A stretch of 64,000 nucleotides of DNA from Lenzites betulinus (taxonomy: Eukaryota; Basidiomycota; Agaricomycetes; Polyporales; Polyporaceae), in NCBI GenBank assembly GCA_022264855.1, contig JABYQU010000034.1:310001-374000 (forward strand), given 5' to 3'. Below the pieces are notes generated by a model. The model was not told where the DNA came from, made no database searches, and saw only the letters and a program-made list of their open reading frames with translations. The position numbers and the translations under genes are program-made. Below, piece after piece: positions 31,662 through 44,075 of this stretch; position 1 is the first letter of the stretch; each line of letters starts with the position of its first letter.

Positions 31662-34106
31662 TTAGGCGGGGAGCGGGGTGTTCGAGCCCGAGGGGCTGTC
31701 GATGCCCATCTTCTTGCGCACGACCTCGAACGTCTTGAGCATCTTCCTCCGCGCCCCCAGGGCGGCGACGCCCTTCGCCTCGAGCGCGGCCTCGTCCATG
31801 GCGACCATGTCGCGCCAGTTCATGCCCTCGAAGTTCGGCGTGTACTTGTGCAGGCGCAGGCTCCGCAGCCAGCTCGGCACGTCGTCGAGCACCTTCGGGT
31901 CGACGTCCTCTTCGTCCTTCTTCTCGCGCTGCGCCGGCGACTTCACGTTCCCGCCGCGGTTGCCCATCCCGCCGCGGTTCCCGCGCATGTTGCCCTGGTT
32001 CGCGAGGCCCATCCCGAATGCGCCCAGGCCGGGCTGTCCAAGCTGCCCGAGCTGGCCCGCCGCCGCCATCTGCATGGCGAGCATCTGCTCGGGGGTGACG
32101 CCCATCGCCGCGAGGTTCGACACGTTGAACATGCCGTTGAAGGGGCTGACGGGGGCCATGCCCGCCGCCGCGAGCGCAGCCATGTTAAAGCCGCCAGTGC
32201 CGGGCAAGCCGGCAAGACCAGGGTTGCCCATACCCATGTTGAATCCACCCATGCCGAGGCCGTTCATGCTACCGTCGTCGCTGTACCGGCCAGAGGTGTT
32301 CGAAAGAGCGGGGCTGCGCGCGCCACCCCAGCCCGCCTGACCGCCGAATGCGTTCAAGTTATTGTTGTTGCCAGGCCCGCTGGCGTTCCGCATCCCGCCA
32401 GATACGTTGCGCTGGTTCCCGTTGTTGTGCATATGGCCGCCCTCGTCGTTGTCGCCCATGTTCCCCTTGGACAGGCGGTTGAACTTCTTCGGCGGGTCCG
32501 AGATGAGCGGCACAGCGCCGCCGCCCGAAGAGGTCCAATCGTTGAGCTTCTGTGCAGCGGCGTCGAGGCTCTGGCCAGAGCCACGGGTGTCCTTGAAGAT
32601 GGGAATCAGGGGTGTGTTGACCATGCTCGCCCAGCTACCTCCAGGCATCGGCGAGAGCTGCTGTTCGGCCTCATCGCCTCGCGGCGACTTGAGGGCGTTG
32701 GCAAGACCAGAGAAGTCGGTACTCTTCGGACGCGAGGTACCGTTGGCTGAAGGCATACTGATCTCCTGGCCAGGCGACGAAGACCGTTCGTCGACCTGTC
32801 CCAGCTGGTTGGAGCCAGATCCCCAGGTGTTCCTGTCGCCGACGGCAGATGAAAGCGCAGGGGCGGAGATGCGGTGGGCAGCGTTACTGGCGGCTTTGAG
32901 CTTGGCACGCTGCTGAGCGAGAGTTGTCGCAGGATCGTTCCCCCCAGAGCTGGTGACGTTGTTAGCAGACTCTGGGGAAAGGAAGGAGCCCGAGAAGTTG
33001 CGCGTGGTGGGTGAACCGGGAAGGTTCGATTTCAACCCAGGCGACCTGAGATTCATCTGAGCCAGCTTGGCTTCCATCTGGCTCTGCATCGAACCTGTCA
33101 ATGACCGGCCCGAATGTCAGAAAACGGTCTCCGAAGCAAACAATATCATTACGTACCTCCAACAGCAGGGGAAAGCAAGGCAGTCATAGGGTCGGACCGA
33201 GCCATCTGCTGGAGGACGGTGATGAAGAAGCGGATTTGGACCTGCGTAGAATGTTGCAAGAGACTATAAAGAGCGGCTGTGCGCTCGGCTTCGGATAGAA
33301 CCTTGAACCCTGCGAAGATAAAGTTAGAGACAATTCTGGTGTGCATCCGGCTCTATCGGGCACTCCGAAATAGTACGCGACACATCCGCAACTTCGCCTC
33401 ACGACCGGATATAATCAGGTCCGGCAGTCTTCTACCTCGCCCGGACGACATCTACCTCTCCCGGATGTCGGGTTCTCGACATGCAGGGCATGATTCGCAC
33501 ATCCGGTACATTTTGGCGGATGACATAAGACGCCGAATTGAGACACCCCCATGCAACAAAAACACTCCAATCGCCGGCGATGCGTTTCCCATAACAAACA
33601 GAAACCGGTAACCCAACAGGATGGTGACCGTACTCACATTGCTCGATGGCACTGAGTTCTTCCTTGAAATTGACGTCAAGAGAGGCAGCAGCCATTTCTT
33701 CCTGCAGACCAATCAATCAGCGTCCGCCCACCACGCACCAGGATACATGCGGTCCGGTAACATACCAGCGTCGCCTCATAATTTTGGAAAGTCTCGAACC
33801 ACTGGTCGATAGCTTCGGCTACGGGACACGCGTTGTTTGAGCACGGAGCACGACCAGAGAGCATTACGAAAAACAGCACTCACCCTCCGGGGTCTGGAAC
33901 ATGCCGGCGCTGCCCAGGAGCTCGCTGGTGGGACGCGCACCTCCGTTGTTCGCGCCAGGGCGAGGGGAGGCGGGGGCCAGGCCGCCCTGGGATCCGACCG
34001 GGCGGCCGGAAGGACCCATGGACGCGCGGAAGTTGGGGGACCTGCCACCGGCATTGCCGCCTGGTGCGGGGGAGACGCTCGGGCTAGGGGGCGCAAGGCT
34101 AGACAT
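31662..34106 (-). CDS. vts1: Vts1/Smaug-type SAM-domain RNA-binding protein, 641 aa
   Basis: Exons 34106-33884, 33818-33766, 33701-33638, 33309-33157 and 33094-31662 (1926 nt). A Pro/Gly/Ser-rich N-terminus is followed by the conserved Vts1 N-terminal block ([18 protein letters not shown], then [20 protein letters not shown] and [20 protein letters not shown]). After a long low-complexity Gly/Asn/Met-rich middle, the C-terminal SAM domain (about 560-625) reads [20 protein letters not shown] with [15 protein letters not shown]. This class of SAM domain binds stem-loop Smaug recognition elements in mRNAs and recruits deadenylases. Intron 3 (33310-33637) is 328 nt, the longest in the window. Confidence 0.9.
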
Positions 34107-35599
34107 GTTGTTGAGGGGTGGGTGCGAGAGAAAGCGAAGGACTGTGCAAAGTCGACGTCGAGTCGGGGCTGGCTAGAATCAAGCGACACGTTCCGGGGGA
34201 CGTGCAACGATGTCTAGACAAGACCAGCGGAGCCTGCCGGTCTAGGAAAGGGCGAAGACGGTAAGAAGACGGCTCGCGGCGGCGACGAAGGCAACGGCGG
34301 CGACGACGGGAATCGAGGTGGACGTCGAGGACGATGAGGACGATGAAGAGGGGGTTGGGTCGCTGGACAAGGCCTTATGCTGGCACTCCAACGCCGTTCC
34401 ACCCAAACAGCCCCAAACACCCCTTGTGGCTGATCCTCATCACACATCTGTTCACCGACACCGCCCGTCCATTTTTGTCCTCTCCTCCTCCCTCTGAAAC
34501 ATCAAACAAGCAAGGGCTGCCTCTGCGTCTCAAACTGCGCTGTGTACATGCATGATAGCACTCCTGATGCTCAGCCGCGGCCGCGATACTCAGTGCACTA
34601 TTCATTCGAAGAGCTCGAGCTGCGGCGCTGCCCATCACGTTCAGGCCACAGCGGCCAGTGCTGTGAGTTTCCGCGTTGATTGCAATGGACCGAATCAAAA
34701 CGTGCTTCGGCGGTCGTGCCCCAACTGAGAAACGTCATAAACACCACCCCTTCGGAGGGGCGACGTGGCCAGCACATGTGCGGCAGCTGCACATCTTATA
34801 CAGTTTTGCGTAAGTAGATTGTACCAATCGTGATCCACGACCTAGCGCTAAGCACCGAGCCTGAACATAGTCGCGAGGACGTCTGGAAGTCCCTCTTCCA
34901 CCTCCACCTCAGTGTGAGCACCCCCGAAGGCCTTCGTCTATTTGCAGTTCCGTCGAAATTTCGATGATCACGAATCCAGTCTCTCGGTCTATTGAACCAG
35001 CTCGATATCACCCCGAGGCCGCGGTATAAGAGGTTCTGAACGATGCCGAGCATCCGCCTTCTGCCCGGCGCTCCGACGAACTTGAGAACTCTGACCATGA
35101 ATTTGTCGCCCTCGGGCTCTACCACGGTGTGCTCCTGTACTCCTCGAACCCTCCTATAGATGATGCAGATGAGAGAGGTTGGATAAAATGCATTTTTCCA
35201 ACGTGTGTATCTTCTCCTGCGTCACCGCTGCCTCCCGGAATTGACCCCACCCTCATACAACTGAGTACAAGTACTGAGCAGTGATTGGTTCAAGTCATAT
35301 GTGGCTTGCTTCCCCCGACCTCCAGGATATATTCAATTCTGCCACAAACGCTGTACGTCAGTACGGGGCGGCAGATCGTAAGGATCAGCGGTTGTGGCTG
35401 CGAGTCAGCTTGTGTGCACAGTCATTTTCGACGCCCTTCAATTGAACGATGACGCCCCCCTATGTGCTATCGCGTCCCCTATATGCGCTATCGCCGAAGC
35501 TTCGGGACCCTCCCAGAGGCCTATATAAAGCGCAGATCATACCTCCCATTCACCATCCTCGTTCACAGAACCTCACAACCCTCCTATAAACCGACTGAA
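34107..35599. other. Divergent promoter region of VTS1 and the aldo/keto reductase
   Basis: 1.5 kb without a supported gene. The VTS1-proximal part (34110-34500) is repetitive in composition (CGGCGACGA-like runs), compatible with a long 5' leader. Near the reductase the short phrase CCTATxTGCxCTATCG occurs twice (35455-35495), before a TATA box at 35522. Confidence 0.5.
35522..35529 (+). promoter_or_regulatory. TATA box of the aldo/keto reductase gene
   Basis: TATATAAA lies 71 bp upstream of the ATG at 35600. This is a usual spacing for a strongly expressed fungal gene with a short leader. Confidence 0.6.
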
Positions 35600-37267
35600 A
35601 TGGCACCCAAGATGGAGTACGGTGAGGATTACTCCTCTATGCAACTTCGGGACATGTACTCATGTCCCAGTAGTTCGTCTCGGAAACTCTGGCCTGAAGG
35701 TCTCCAAGATTATCTTGGGGTGTATGTCGTACGGCGACCCGGGCTGGCAGAGCTGGGTTCTCCCCGAGGAAGAAGGTATCAAGCAGATCAAATTTGCGTA
35801 AGCATTTTGCAAGGATGCCGTTTAGTATCGTTGCTAACCTCGAACGTGCAGTTACGACCACGGTATCACCACTTTCGACACCGCCAACGTGAGTTGAAGA
35901 CGTAGCATGATCAGTGGATTGTTCACAATTAACGTCCCGTTCTGTGAAAGGTGTACTCGAACGGCCTCTCTGAGGTCATCCTTGGCAACGCTATCAAGCA
36001 GCATAAGCTCCCTCGCGAAGAGCTCGTCATTTTGACCAAGGTGAATACATTCCTCTGTTGACTTTGATTAGTACGCTCCAACTTACACATAATCTTGCCA
36101 AGGTCTACTTCCCTGTGGCTGCGGAGTACGGCATCAGCGCCATTAACATTCCTGCTGAGGAATTGGGCATCATCAACCAGAAAGGCTTGAACCGGAAGGT
36201 AAACATCCTTTCAAGACCAATGACTAGGGCGACAACGTTGGACTGACACCCGCGCCCCACGCTAGCACATATTTGACTCTGTGAAAGCGAGCTTGAAGCG
36301 CCTGCAGCTCGACTATATCGATGTGCTCCAGTGCCATCGCTTCGACTACGACACGCCCATCGAGGAGACGGTGAGTATCTGTACCTCGGCGCCGTCACGC
36401 CGTCCAGTTTGAATTTACATACCCTTGGCAGATGCAAGCCCTTCACGACGTGGTCAAGGCAGGATACGTTCGCTACATTGGCATGAGTTCTTGCTTCGCC
36501 TACCAGTGTATGTGCAGCATTCTATGCATTCGCCGACTTAATCAACTAACAACCTTGTTCTAGTCGCCCAGATGCAGAGTGAGAGCATCGTCGAATTGCG
36601 ACATGTAGTCATCGACTGACCCTTGACCAGACTACGCAATCCAGAACAAGCTCACACCCTTCATCTCGATGCAAAACCACTACTCACTCGTCTACCGCGA
36701 GGAGGAGCGGGAGATGTTCCCTACCTTGAAGCAGTTCGGTGTTGGCTCGATTCCCTGGTCCCCTCTCGCGCGTGGTCTCCTTACTCGGCCTGTCGCCGCG
36801 TCGTCGAAGCGTGGTGACACCGACTGGTAAGCGCCGCGTGATCTCGCCTGAATAGCACTATGCTAACAGGGCAACTTTCGCTGTCAGGTTCATCGGAAGG
36901 TACAAGAACGATGCGGCCGTCCAGATCGTCAATCGGTGCGTGATCCGCCCCGTTCGGGCTGATTGTATCTTTCTGAACGGGTCTTTCGATCTATAGGGTG
37001 GAGGAGATTGCGAAGAAGAAGGACGCGAAGATGGCTCAAATCGCGCTTGCGTGGGTCCTGGCCAGACCTGGCGTGTCGGCACCCATCATCGGCACTACGA
37101 ACCTCTCAAATCTCGAGGAGCTCCTTGGTAAGCAATACCCTTACACATGTGATGAGGGGTGATACTCATGTATCCTTGTAGGTGCGCTTGACATTAAACT
37201 GACTGACGAGGAGATCAAGTATCTCGAGGAGCCATACAAGGCCACGGCTATCACGGGCCACACTTGA
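35600..37267 (+). CDS. Aldo/keto reductase (aryl-alcohol-dehydrogenase-like), 342 aa
   Basis: Twelve exons: 35600-35621, 35671-35797, 35852-35888, 35951-36040, 36103-36198, 36266-36370, 36432-36507, 36564-36578, 36631-36826, 36888-36935, 36997-37127 and 37182-37267 (1029 nt). The AKR tetrad is visible: Asp59 and Tyr64 (FDTANVYSNG), Lys92 (ILTKVY) and His148 (QCHRFD). The NADPH-binding end shows [12 protein letters not shown] and [14 protein letters not shown]. Exon 8 is only 15 nt. Close relatives reduce aryl aldehydes to alcohols, a common step in wood-decay fungi. It lies 402 bp upstream of a ThDP enzyme on the same strand, which may hint at linked aldehyde metabolism, though each has its own promoter space. 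Confidence 0.9.
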
Positions 37268-37669
37268 GCTTCTGCTGTTCTGTTCTCGTAGTATTGTCAT
37301 GACTAGCTAAGCTTTGCAACAAGAATATGTGCTTGTAGTTCATTTCTGTACGACCGTAAGTGTCATTTGATCGAAAAATCATAAGTGAGAGAATCGAACG
37401 GGCCGCACAGCCGCAGACTCACCTTGTTGTTCTCCAAATGGGTATCCAACCTACAGGACATGCGCACTATCACTAATGTCTATCAGGGCGTCCAGGAATA
37501 TGCTTCTTGTTCCCATGCTTCAATATTTCAGTCGTCAAGTCCCACATGACCAGGGTCGGCTGGTATGTGCTGTTGCGCCCCAAAGCACGGTGCTTTAATA
37601 GCGAGTCCGCAGTGGGCCACCCCCCAGGCTTCATCGTCTTACTAGCAGCTGCCCTCCGTCACACACAAG
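37268..37669. other. Intergenic between reductase and ThDP-enzyme genes
   Basis: No gene. A GTTCGATTC string on the minus strand near 37395 looked tRNA-like, but the flanks do not pair into a T-arm. Confidence 0.5.
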
Positions 37670-39827
37670 ATGTATACGACCGCATCGGTTCTCTTCAAGA
37701 CATTCGCCGACGCAGGTATCACGCATGCCTTCGTTAACTGGGGCAACGACCATCCTGCGTTCCTCGAAGAGCTCGAGAGAGAACGCGTGGGGAGCGGCAA
37801 GACCGTCGTCGAGATCGTCACTTGTCCTCACGAGATGGTCGCGCTCAGTGCCGCGCAGGGGTACGCGCAAGTGACAGGAAAGCCTGCGGCCGTGATCGTG
37901 CACGTAGACGTAGGCACACAGGTACGATAACGAGGTTATGTCGGGCTCGGGCCGGCTTGTACGCTGATGTCTAATGCTCAAATTCGTACCCACAGGGTCT
38001 CGCCGGCGCAGTCCACAACGTAGACAGGTCGCATACCCCTGTCTTTATATTTGCGGGCGCAGCCCCACAGTCTTCCGATGCCAAAATCAAGGGCACCAAG
38101 AACGAATGGCCAATGTGGCTTCAAGGTAACACTGCCGACTTTGCAACGTATCAGTCATCCCGGCTTATAGTTTAACGCAGATGTCCCCGACCAGCCGTCG
38201 ATTGTCCGCCAATATATGCGGTATACTACGCAGATCCAGAGTGGCAAGAACGCGGCCAAGATGGTGATGCGCGCCCTGCAGATGTGAGTAGACGATTACC
38301 CGTGGTTCTCATGAGCTAAACACGTTTCGCAGCGCCAAGAGTGAGCCGAAAGGTCCAGTCTACCTGTGGGCGCGCCGGGAGGCCACCGAAGAAGAGGTTG
38401 ACTCGTCAGTCTTCGAAGAGACCTTGAGCATCAGCAAATGGCCCGTGGTTCAAGGACCGGCTCTGTCCTCTGCAGGTATCTAACTCCAAGCCACCCCTCC
38501 ATAGCTCGCCCGTTGATATTGGACTATAGCAATCGACTCAATTGCCGGTGCACTCTTTGAAGCAAAGTTCCCACTGATCATCACTTCAAGCTCTGGACGC
38601 AACCCAAAGACAGTACCGCTTCTCTCTGCCCTATCCAACCTGCTCGCCATTGGCGTCTTCACGTCGTGTCCCATGAGTGTCTGTATTCCATGGTCCCACC
38701 CCAACTACATCGGCAGCGCGTTCGGCGGCAAGAACGCGCTCCTCGACCATGCGGACGTCATCATCGCCCTCGAGGTCGACATCCCCTGGATCGACATCCA
38801 CGGAAACAAACCCGCCGATGGCGCACGCGTCTTCGTAATCGACACCGACCCTCTGAAAACGACATTCGGCTGGTCGCACGTCGACGCCGAGCTCATCTGC
38901 AAGGCCGACCCCGAGGTAGCGCTCTCGCAGCTCATCGCTGCCATCGAGGGCCGCGCTGCGCAAGGGATGCCCGCCGAGCAGCTCTCCGCGCGCCAAGAAC
39001 GTCTTGCAGAGATTCGCTCGACCTGGACAAAGCAGATGGAGGCCGCCGAGGGCGTAAAGTCGCTCGCCGCCGACCAGACCACGCCCACGGTCCCGTTCCT
39101 CCTCTCCACCCTCCGCCAGGCTGTGATTTCGCAGACTCCAAGCAAGGGCGCGAAGACGCTCTGGGTCAACGAGTCGATCAGCAACTACCCTAATACATGG
39201 AGCTTTCTCCGCCCGGAGCACCCTGGCAGTATGATCACCTCTGGCGCGTCCAGCCTGGGGTACGCCCTCGGGGCGGCTGTGGGCGCGTTCCTTGGCGGGG
39301 TCGTCGCGCAGAAGGAACACGACTTGGTGGCCGTCGTCGTCGGAGACGGCTCCTTCCTCTTCGGCATCCCTGCGAGCGCGTATTGGATGGCACGACGGTA
39401 CAAGACGGTAAGCACCCCGGGTCCCCATGATCATTGTTTGGGGTACCGCGGGGATTCGACACTGACCTTGTGTGCGTAGCCCTTCCTTACAGTCGTCCTC
39501 AACAACGGCGGTTGGTTTGTGAGTGCCATATACGCCTTCGCTGGACCTACAACTCAATGTTCATTTCTCCCCTCACAGTCGCCGAAGCACTCCATGATGG
39601 GAGTCTACCCAACCGGCCTCGGAAGCACGGTGTCCGGGAAGGAGCTGTCTGTAGGCTTTGGGCCGGATGTGCCGGATTACTCTCAGATCGCGGTGGCTGC
39701 TGGCGGTGCGTGGGGGAAACGCGTGGAGAAGGCGGACGAACTGCAGGCTGTGCTAGAGGAGGCGATCAAGGTGGTCGTCCAGGAAAGGCGCTCTGCGGTC
39801 GTGGACTGCGTTATTCAGTCGATCTGA
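37670..39827 (+). CDS. Thiamine-diphosphate-dependent enzyme (acetolactate synthase / benzoylformate decarboxylase superfamily), 597 aa
   Basis: Seven exons: 37670-37921, 37996-38125, 38181-38283, 38333-38475, 38530-39407, 39480-39518 and 39579-39827 (1794 nt). The N-terminal PYR domain carries the catalytic Glu55 (CPHEMVAL). The C-terminal ThDP-binding motif runs from GDGSFLF (481-487) to NNGGW (510-514), the usual spacing. The middle domain reads SCPMSVCIPWSHPNYIGSAF. No mitochondrial presequence is evident, which argues against the biosynthetic acetolactate synthase. A cytosolic 2-oxoacid decarboxylase or carboligase is more likely, but the substrate is not decidable. Confidence 0.88.
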
Positions 39828-40354
39828 GGTACGCGTGCGGCAAATACTAGCACAAGACCGTGCACACGCATCTGTTTAGAGCTTAAAGAATGGTGGCAGT
39901 TTGGTGGAGTACGACGTAATATTTAACACAAGATGTATCATATCGTTCCTTGGCAAAGTCAGAGAGACGCACGCGGCTTGCAAACGAGACTCGAAAGCAA
40001 GGGAGATAAGGTGGCAGCACGACTGCCATAATGCAACCGTATATGGTACGTAACAGCGTTCTGTCATACTACACGGTTAAAGCCACACGGACGAGAGTTG
40101 AAACAAGGAGACTGATGTAGCAGACGCATCGAACCCATTTTCGGAGTTTGACACAAGCCCGACAGAGCGCCATCCGCGGGCACATACTGATCAATGGATG
40201 CGTCCCGTCCGTGTTCACATCTGTCTTGACCACAACATGTGGGTGGCATGTGGATGCTATTGCATAGCATGGAACCATCCCCGGAAAACGCTCATAATCG
40301 CCGACACGCCAAACTAACAGGCAGCTTCGGAGCGCATCTGCCTTGTCACCGTGA
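39828..40354. other. Intergenic between converging ThDP-enzyme and pectin methylesterase genes
   Basis: No gene or repeat recognised. Confidence 0.5.
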
Positions 40355-41943
40355 TTACAAAACATAGTCGTAATCGATCCAGGCAGGTCGCTCGAGGAAC
40401 ACTTTCTCCACAGTGAACGCCTTCGCTTCGTCATCAGTCAGGATGTGTTCGAGTGGAATCCGCGCGGACGTGTTTCCTCCGGGACCTATAACACAAATGA
40501 GCCGCCGACCTGACAAATGCACGCAGTACCGCGCAACGCACCGTAGGAATGGTACTCTGCATAGAATGTCGTGTTCATGATCACCGGCCTGCCCGAGGCT
40601 ATCAGGTCGCAGCCATGAAGTCAAACGCGGCGCAGCGTACCGCGCACTGTCGAACGGCGTCCACCCTACCGGCTGCACGCTCTCGTCCATGAACGTGCGC
40701 AGGTAGACGGTCGTCGCAAGGTCATTCCATGGCCGGCCTAGGAAACACTTTCCGTCTGTGACCGCTGTCACGTTCGCATCCGGGGACTGGAGGGGAGAGC
40801 TTAGGTCAAAGCCAAAACAGTTGGAATAACACGATGTGGAACTCACGCGGATGATTTTGGAGTTTGAGATATACGCGCCGTACCGGTTGCCCGGCGCATC
40901 CGTTAGGTTGGTCCCCTTCCAAGCGACGATGCCGCCTCCGCAAGCGCGGTTTGCGAGGGTGACCTTTTCGAACCAACTGTATCCTCCATTGGGTCATCTC
41001 TTCCCTTCACTCGAGAAAGGGCTTACGCTGTACCAAACCCAAACAGATCTGGTAATGCGGTCAGGCGGCGAGTGCCATCAACGGAACAACCACTCACAAT
41101 CTGTTTGCCCATAGATGTTGCTACCCACCACGTATGTGCTCGCGTTGCGACCGGTGTACCATGTGTCCTGATAACTGGCGAAAGCGCAGCCGTAAAAGGA
41201 CGCATTCGCATACGAGATATCTGTGACAAGAGCTTGAGATATCGAGAAATTGGCCTGCATAGATCAGCATTCATGATACGTGTGTGGAGGCCTCACAACC
41301 ACTTACCGCTCGGTTCTCGAAGTCGATGTTGTACGCCTTGAAATCGGTATTTCCGAAGAGAGGTTGCAGCGGGGCACCCGTCGGACCTGCCCCGATCAAA
41401 GACGCGTTGAACGAGGGGGCGACCAATAGGACGGCCGATTGTGCGTCGTCCATTCCTGTGTGCACAAACTGGTCGTTCCAGATGTGTACTAGGTTGCGCG
41501 TCGATGCGTTTCCATTTGGGTCGAATGCCGTGCTTGGGTCCAGTTGACCCTGTAGCTTGTCTTTAAAATGTTACGCAGAAATGCGGATTTCTGCATTAGA
41601 CTCACGAGTAACGTGAGAGGGCCACTCCGCGTGATGTTCAATGTCTCGTGGTACTCGCCGCCGCCTATCAGGATGGTAGCGGGACCCCACTCTGGGCTAG
41701 AAAGCTAGTTGAATAACTGTTGACCACAAACTCAGATTGCACTTACAGAGACTCGATGGCCGCTTGCACGCTCTGAAAGTCTGCGTGGGGGTGATTTTGA
41801 GATACAAACAGGGTTCCGGGGGAACAACCGGCGAGAGGAGGCAACTTGGATGGCTTAACGAGTTGACATGCTAGATGGATATGCGACAGTGCACGAGTGA
41901 CGGGAATAGCCAGACAAGCTACAAACCAAGCAAGTCGTTTCAT
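40355..41943 (-). CDS. Secreted pectin methylesterase (CE8), 388 aa
   Basis: Nine exons: 41943-41747, 41696-41606, 41549-41307, 41254-41098, 41048-41027, 40976-40847, 40786-40648, 40598-40542 and 40485-40355 (1167 nt). A signal peptide (MKRLAWFVACLAIPVTRALS) precedes the mature enzyme. All pectinesterase motifs are present: the QDTWY catalytic Asp block after YGCAFASY, the second Asp in GQTDYLFGFG, and LGRPWN with the catalytic Arg. The spliced end reads GWTPFDTSGRPVIMNTTFY, then GPGGNTSAR. It removes methyl groups from homogalacturonan outside the cell, preparing pectin for polygalacturonases. A GATATAAG element lies about 40 bp upstream of the ATG. Confidence 0.92.
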
Positions 41944-42528
41944 CTCACCGACCGGGGCGACTTGGTTGACATCAACTGCTCACTTATATCCTTCAGCCCT
42001 GCGGGAGGCGGACCGAGAGGAAGTCAGAAGATCAAGTGAACTTTGCTGGCGGAGCAGCATTGGAAGGTGCGATGAGGCGCCGCTAATAGAGATATCTCGT
42101 GGTCTGGTCAGTCGCTGCGAAGGACGGGCGTACATCCGAAAGGTCCGCGTGCTTCACAAAGGTAAAGTTGTATCTGCGCTAGCCTTGTATATCTGCTCAA
42201 ACGCCGCGAACTGGACCTGTCATGGTCCCGGATAGCACACTCTTCAGGTTTTTTGCTCCATGTTAATCAGCTAGAAGCATACAGCTTTACCCTGGTGAGT
42301 GAGGACAATAACGGGATCTCAAGAGATGGCCAGACATCGTTATGGGAGGAGACAAGAAAGACAAGGCGAGGCCGCGGCTGTTGGTGGGCGGCTGTTTCGG
42401 CTTGTTTGGCTTGGCCGGACCGCTCGTTGCCGGGCGCAGTGCAGGAGTGGCGGGGGGTCTCCACCCGCGCACTGTCCTCGCTACCACCACCTCTCTCCCC
42501 GCACTCTCCACCCCCGCCCGCTGCCTAC
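41944..42528. other. Divergent promoter of pectin methylesterase and syntaxin genes
   Basis: No gene. Just upstream of the syntaxin ATG (42440-42525) the plus strand is C/T-rich, as in many basidiomycete 5' leaders. Confidence 0.5.
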
Positions 42529-43632
42529 ATGAGTTTTCAAGACATCGAAGCTGGCCTTAACCAGCGACCGCTATCTCCTGGTGTCAGCGTACCCCAGTCG
42601 CCAGAGGAAACCGCGTTCCTAGGCCTGCAGTCATCACTTTCGCTCCAAGTCTTTAAGATCAACTCCAATGTGCAAGGTATCTTGAAGCTTGTCGATCAGC
42701 TGGGTACTGCCAGGGACTCGGCTGCGCTGCGCAAGTCTCTGTGAGTGTATTGTGTTATATGGCGCGTAATGCTGCTAATGCACACGGGGGTACTGCAGGC
42801 ATGATCTAACGGAGTCGACGCGGTCAATGGCCAAACGCGGCTCAGATGATCTCAAGAAGCTAGCCGCTATGCAGGCGCCACTGGTACGTCAAATTACAGT
42901 TGCCTATTCACCCTAGCTGAGTGTTGTGCTGCAGCCGCGATACAAGACGCAACTGCAGAAGACCTCGCATGATTTCCAGCTCTCCCTCGTTGCTTTCCAG
43001 CGTGCGCAGCAGGTTAGCATCGAACGGCAGAGAACAGTTGTTGAAGGTGTCAAGCATGCCGTAGAAGAAGAGGAGGCGGCAGCAGCAGCGTGCGTATACG
43101 CCAAACCATATGCGCTACCCGTCGGACTGACGTCCCGACCTTGTGTGCAGACAAGAACAAGCCCGCGCGTCCAGCCCCACTCCCTCACAACGCCAAGCCC
43201 AAATACTGCAGACACAGCTTTCGCCACAGGAGCTTGTGTTCCAGGAGTCGCTGATTCAAGAACGCGAAGCCGAAATCCGGGAGATTGAAACGGGTATTCA
43301 CGAACTGCACGAGATCTTCCGCGACCTGGGCACGCTCGTACAGGAGCAAGGCGGCATGCTCGGTAGGCTCTTCTCGCCATTCTTCGTGTTTTCAGTCGGC
43401 TCTGACATATCACACGTAAGACAACATCGAGTCGAATATATCATCCATAGCCGTCGACACCGCCGGGGCCGCAGAGGAACTCACCACTGCGCACGAATAC
43501 CAGCGGCGCGCGGGCCGACGCGCGCTGTGCCTAATGCTTGTGCTCGTCGTCGTCATCTGCGTCGTCCTCCTCGCCGTGCGTATTCTGCTGCTCGTCGCGC
43601 GTTGTTCTGCAGGAATACCAATATTTTGTTGA
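42529..43632 (+). CDS. Syntaxin-family (Qa) SNARE, 291 aa, Pep12-like
   Basis: Exons 42529-42740, 42799-42883, 42935-43089, 43151-43362 and 43421-43632 (876 nt). The protein starts MSFQDIEAG. It has an N-terminal helical (Habc-like) region (LGLQSSLSLQVFKINSNV), a SNARE motif from about residue 190 (FQESLIQEREAEIREIETG) with the zero-layer Gln in LVQEQGGMLDNIE, and a C-terminal membrane anchor of about 25 hydrophobic residues (ALCLMLVLVVVICVVLLAV). The tail ends shortly after the anchor. Such proteins mediate fusion at endosome, vacuole or late Golgi. Pep12 is the nearest fit, but Tlg2 or Vam3 types are not excluded. Confidence 0.85.
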
Positions 43633-44075
43633 TTCCCCTTAGATTCTGTCGTGATCATATCTGCGACTTATGAGACACGATAGAGACGACCTGCACGGCG
43701 CGCACGCGTGTTAGCGGTGCTGCGCTTGTGTGTACGGAGGGTCATGGACGATCTGCTTGCTTGTTTTTGGACGGATACCTTATACACTGCCCTAGTCGCT
43801 GACGCCTCTTGAGACGATATTTCTTATGTTGTTATTATGCCTTATGATGATGGTTTACAACTGTAACATTGCGAGCAGAACTGTTAAGAGACCTTCAGAG
43901 AGACAGGATGTCATGTATTCGGGCTGTCAGTGTATGTGAAGCAACCTTACTTACCAGCCTAAAGGTCCAAGTATCGGGGTCTTTCGGGGTCACGCTTTTC
44001 TGCCGTCACATCCTACCATCCGCCGCGTGGCGGCGATGCACTTGTCTGCTTACCACCACCATCCCCTGAGATTGG
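43633..44075. other. Intergenic before USB1
   Basis: Nothing recognised. The stretch is AT-richer near 43790-43870, as expected for a terminator/promoter junction. Confidence 0.5.

Noticed and set aside
31557..32750. 397-codon plus-strand ORF
   Set aside because: It is antisense to the VTS1 low-complexity and SAM regions; Arg/Val/His-rich shadow.
37380..37420. Possible tRNA on the minus strand (GTTCGATTC string)
   Set aside because: The bases flanking the loop do not form a five-pair T-stem, and no matching anticodon or acceptor stem was found.
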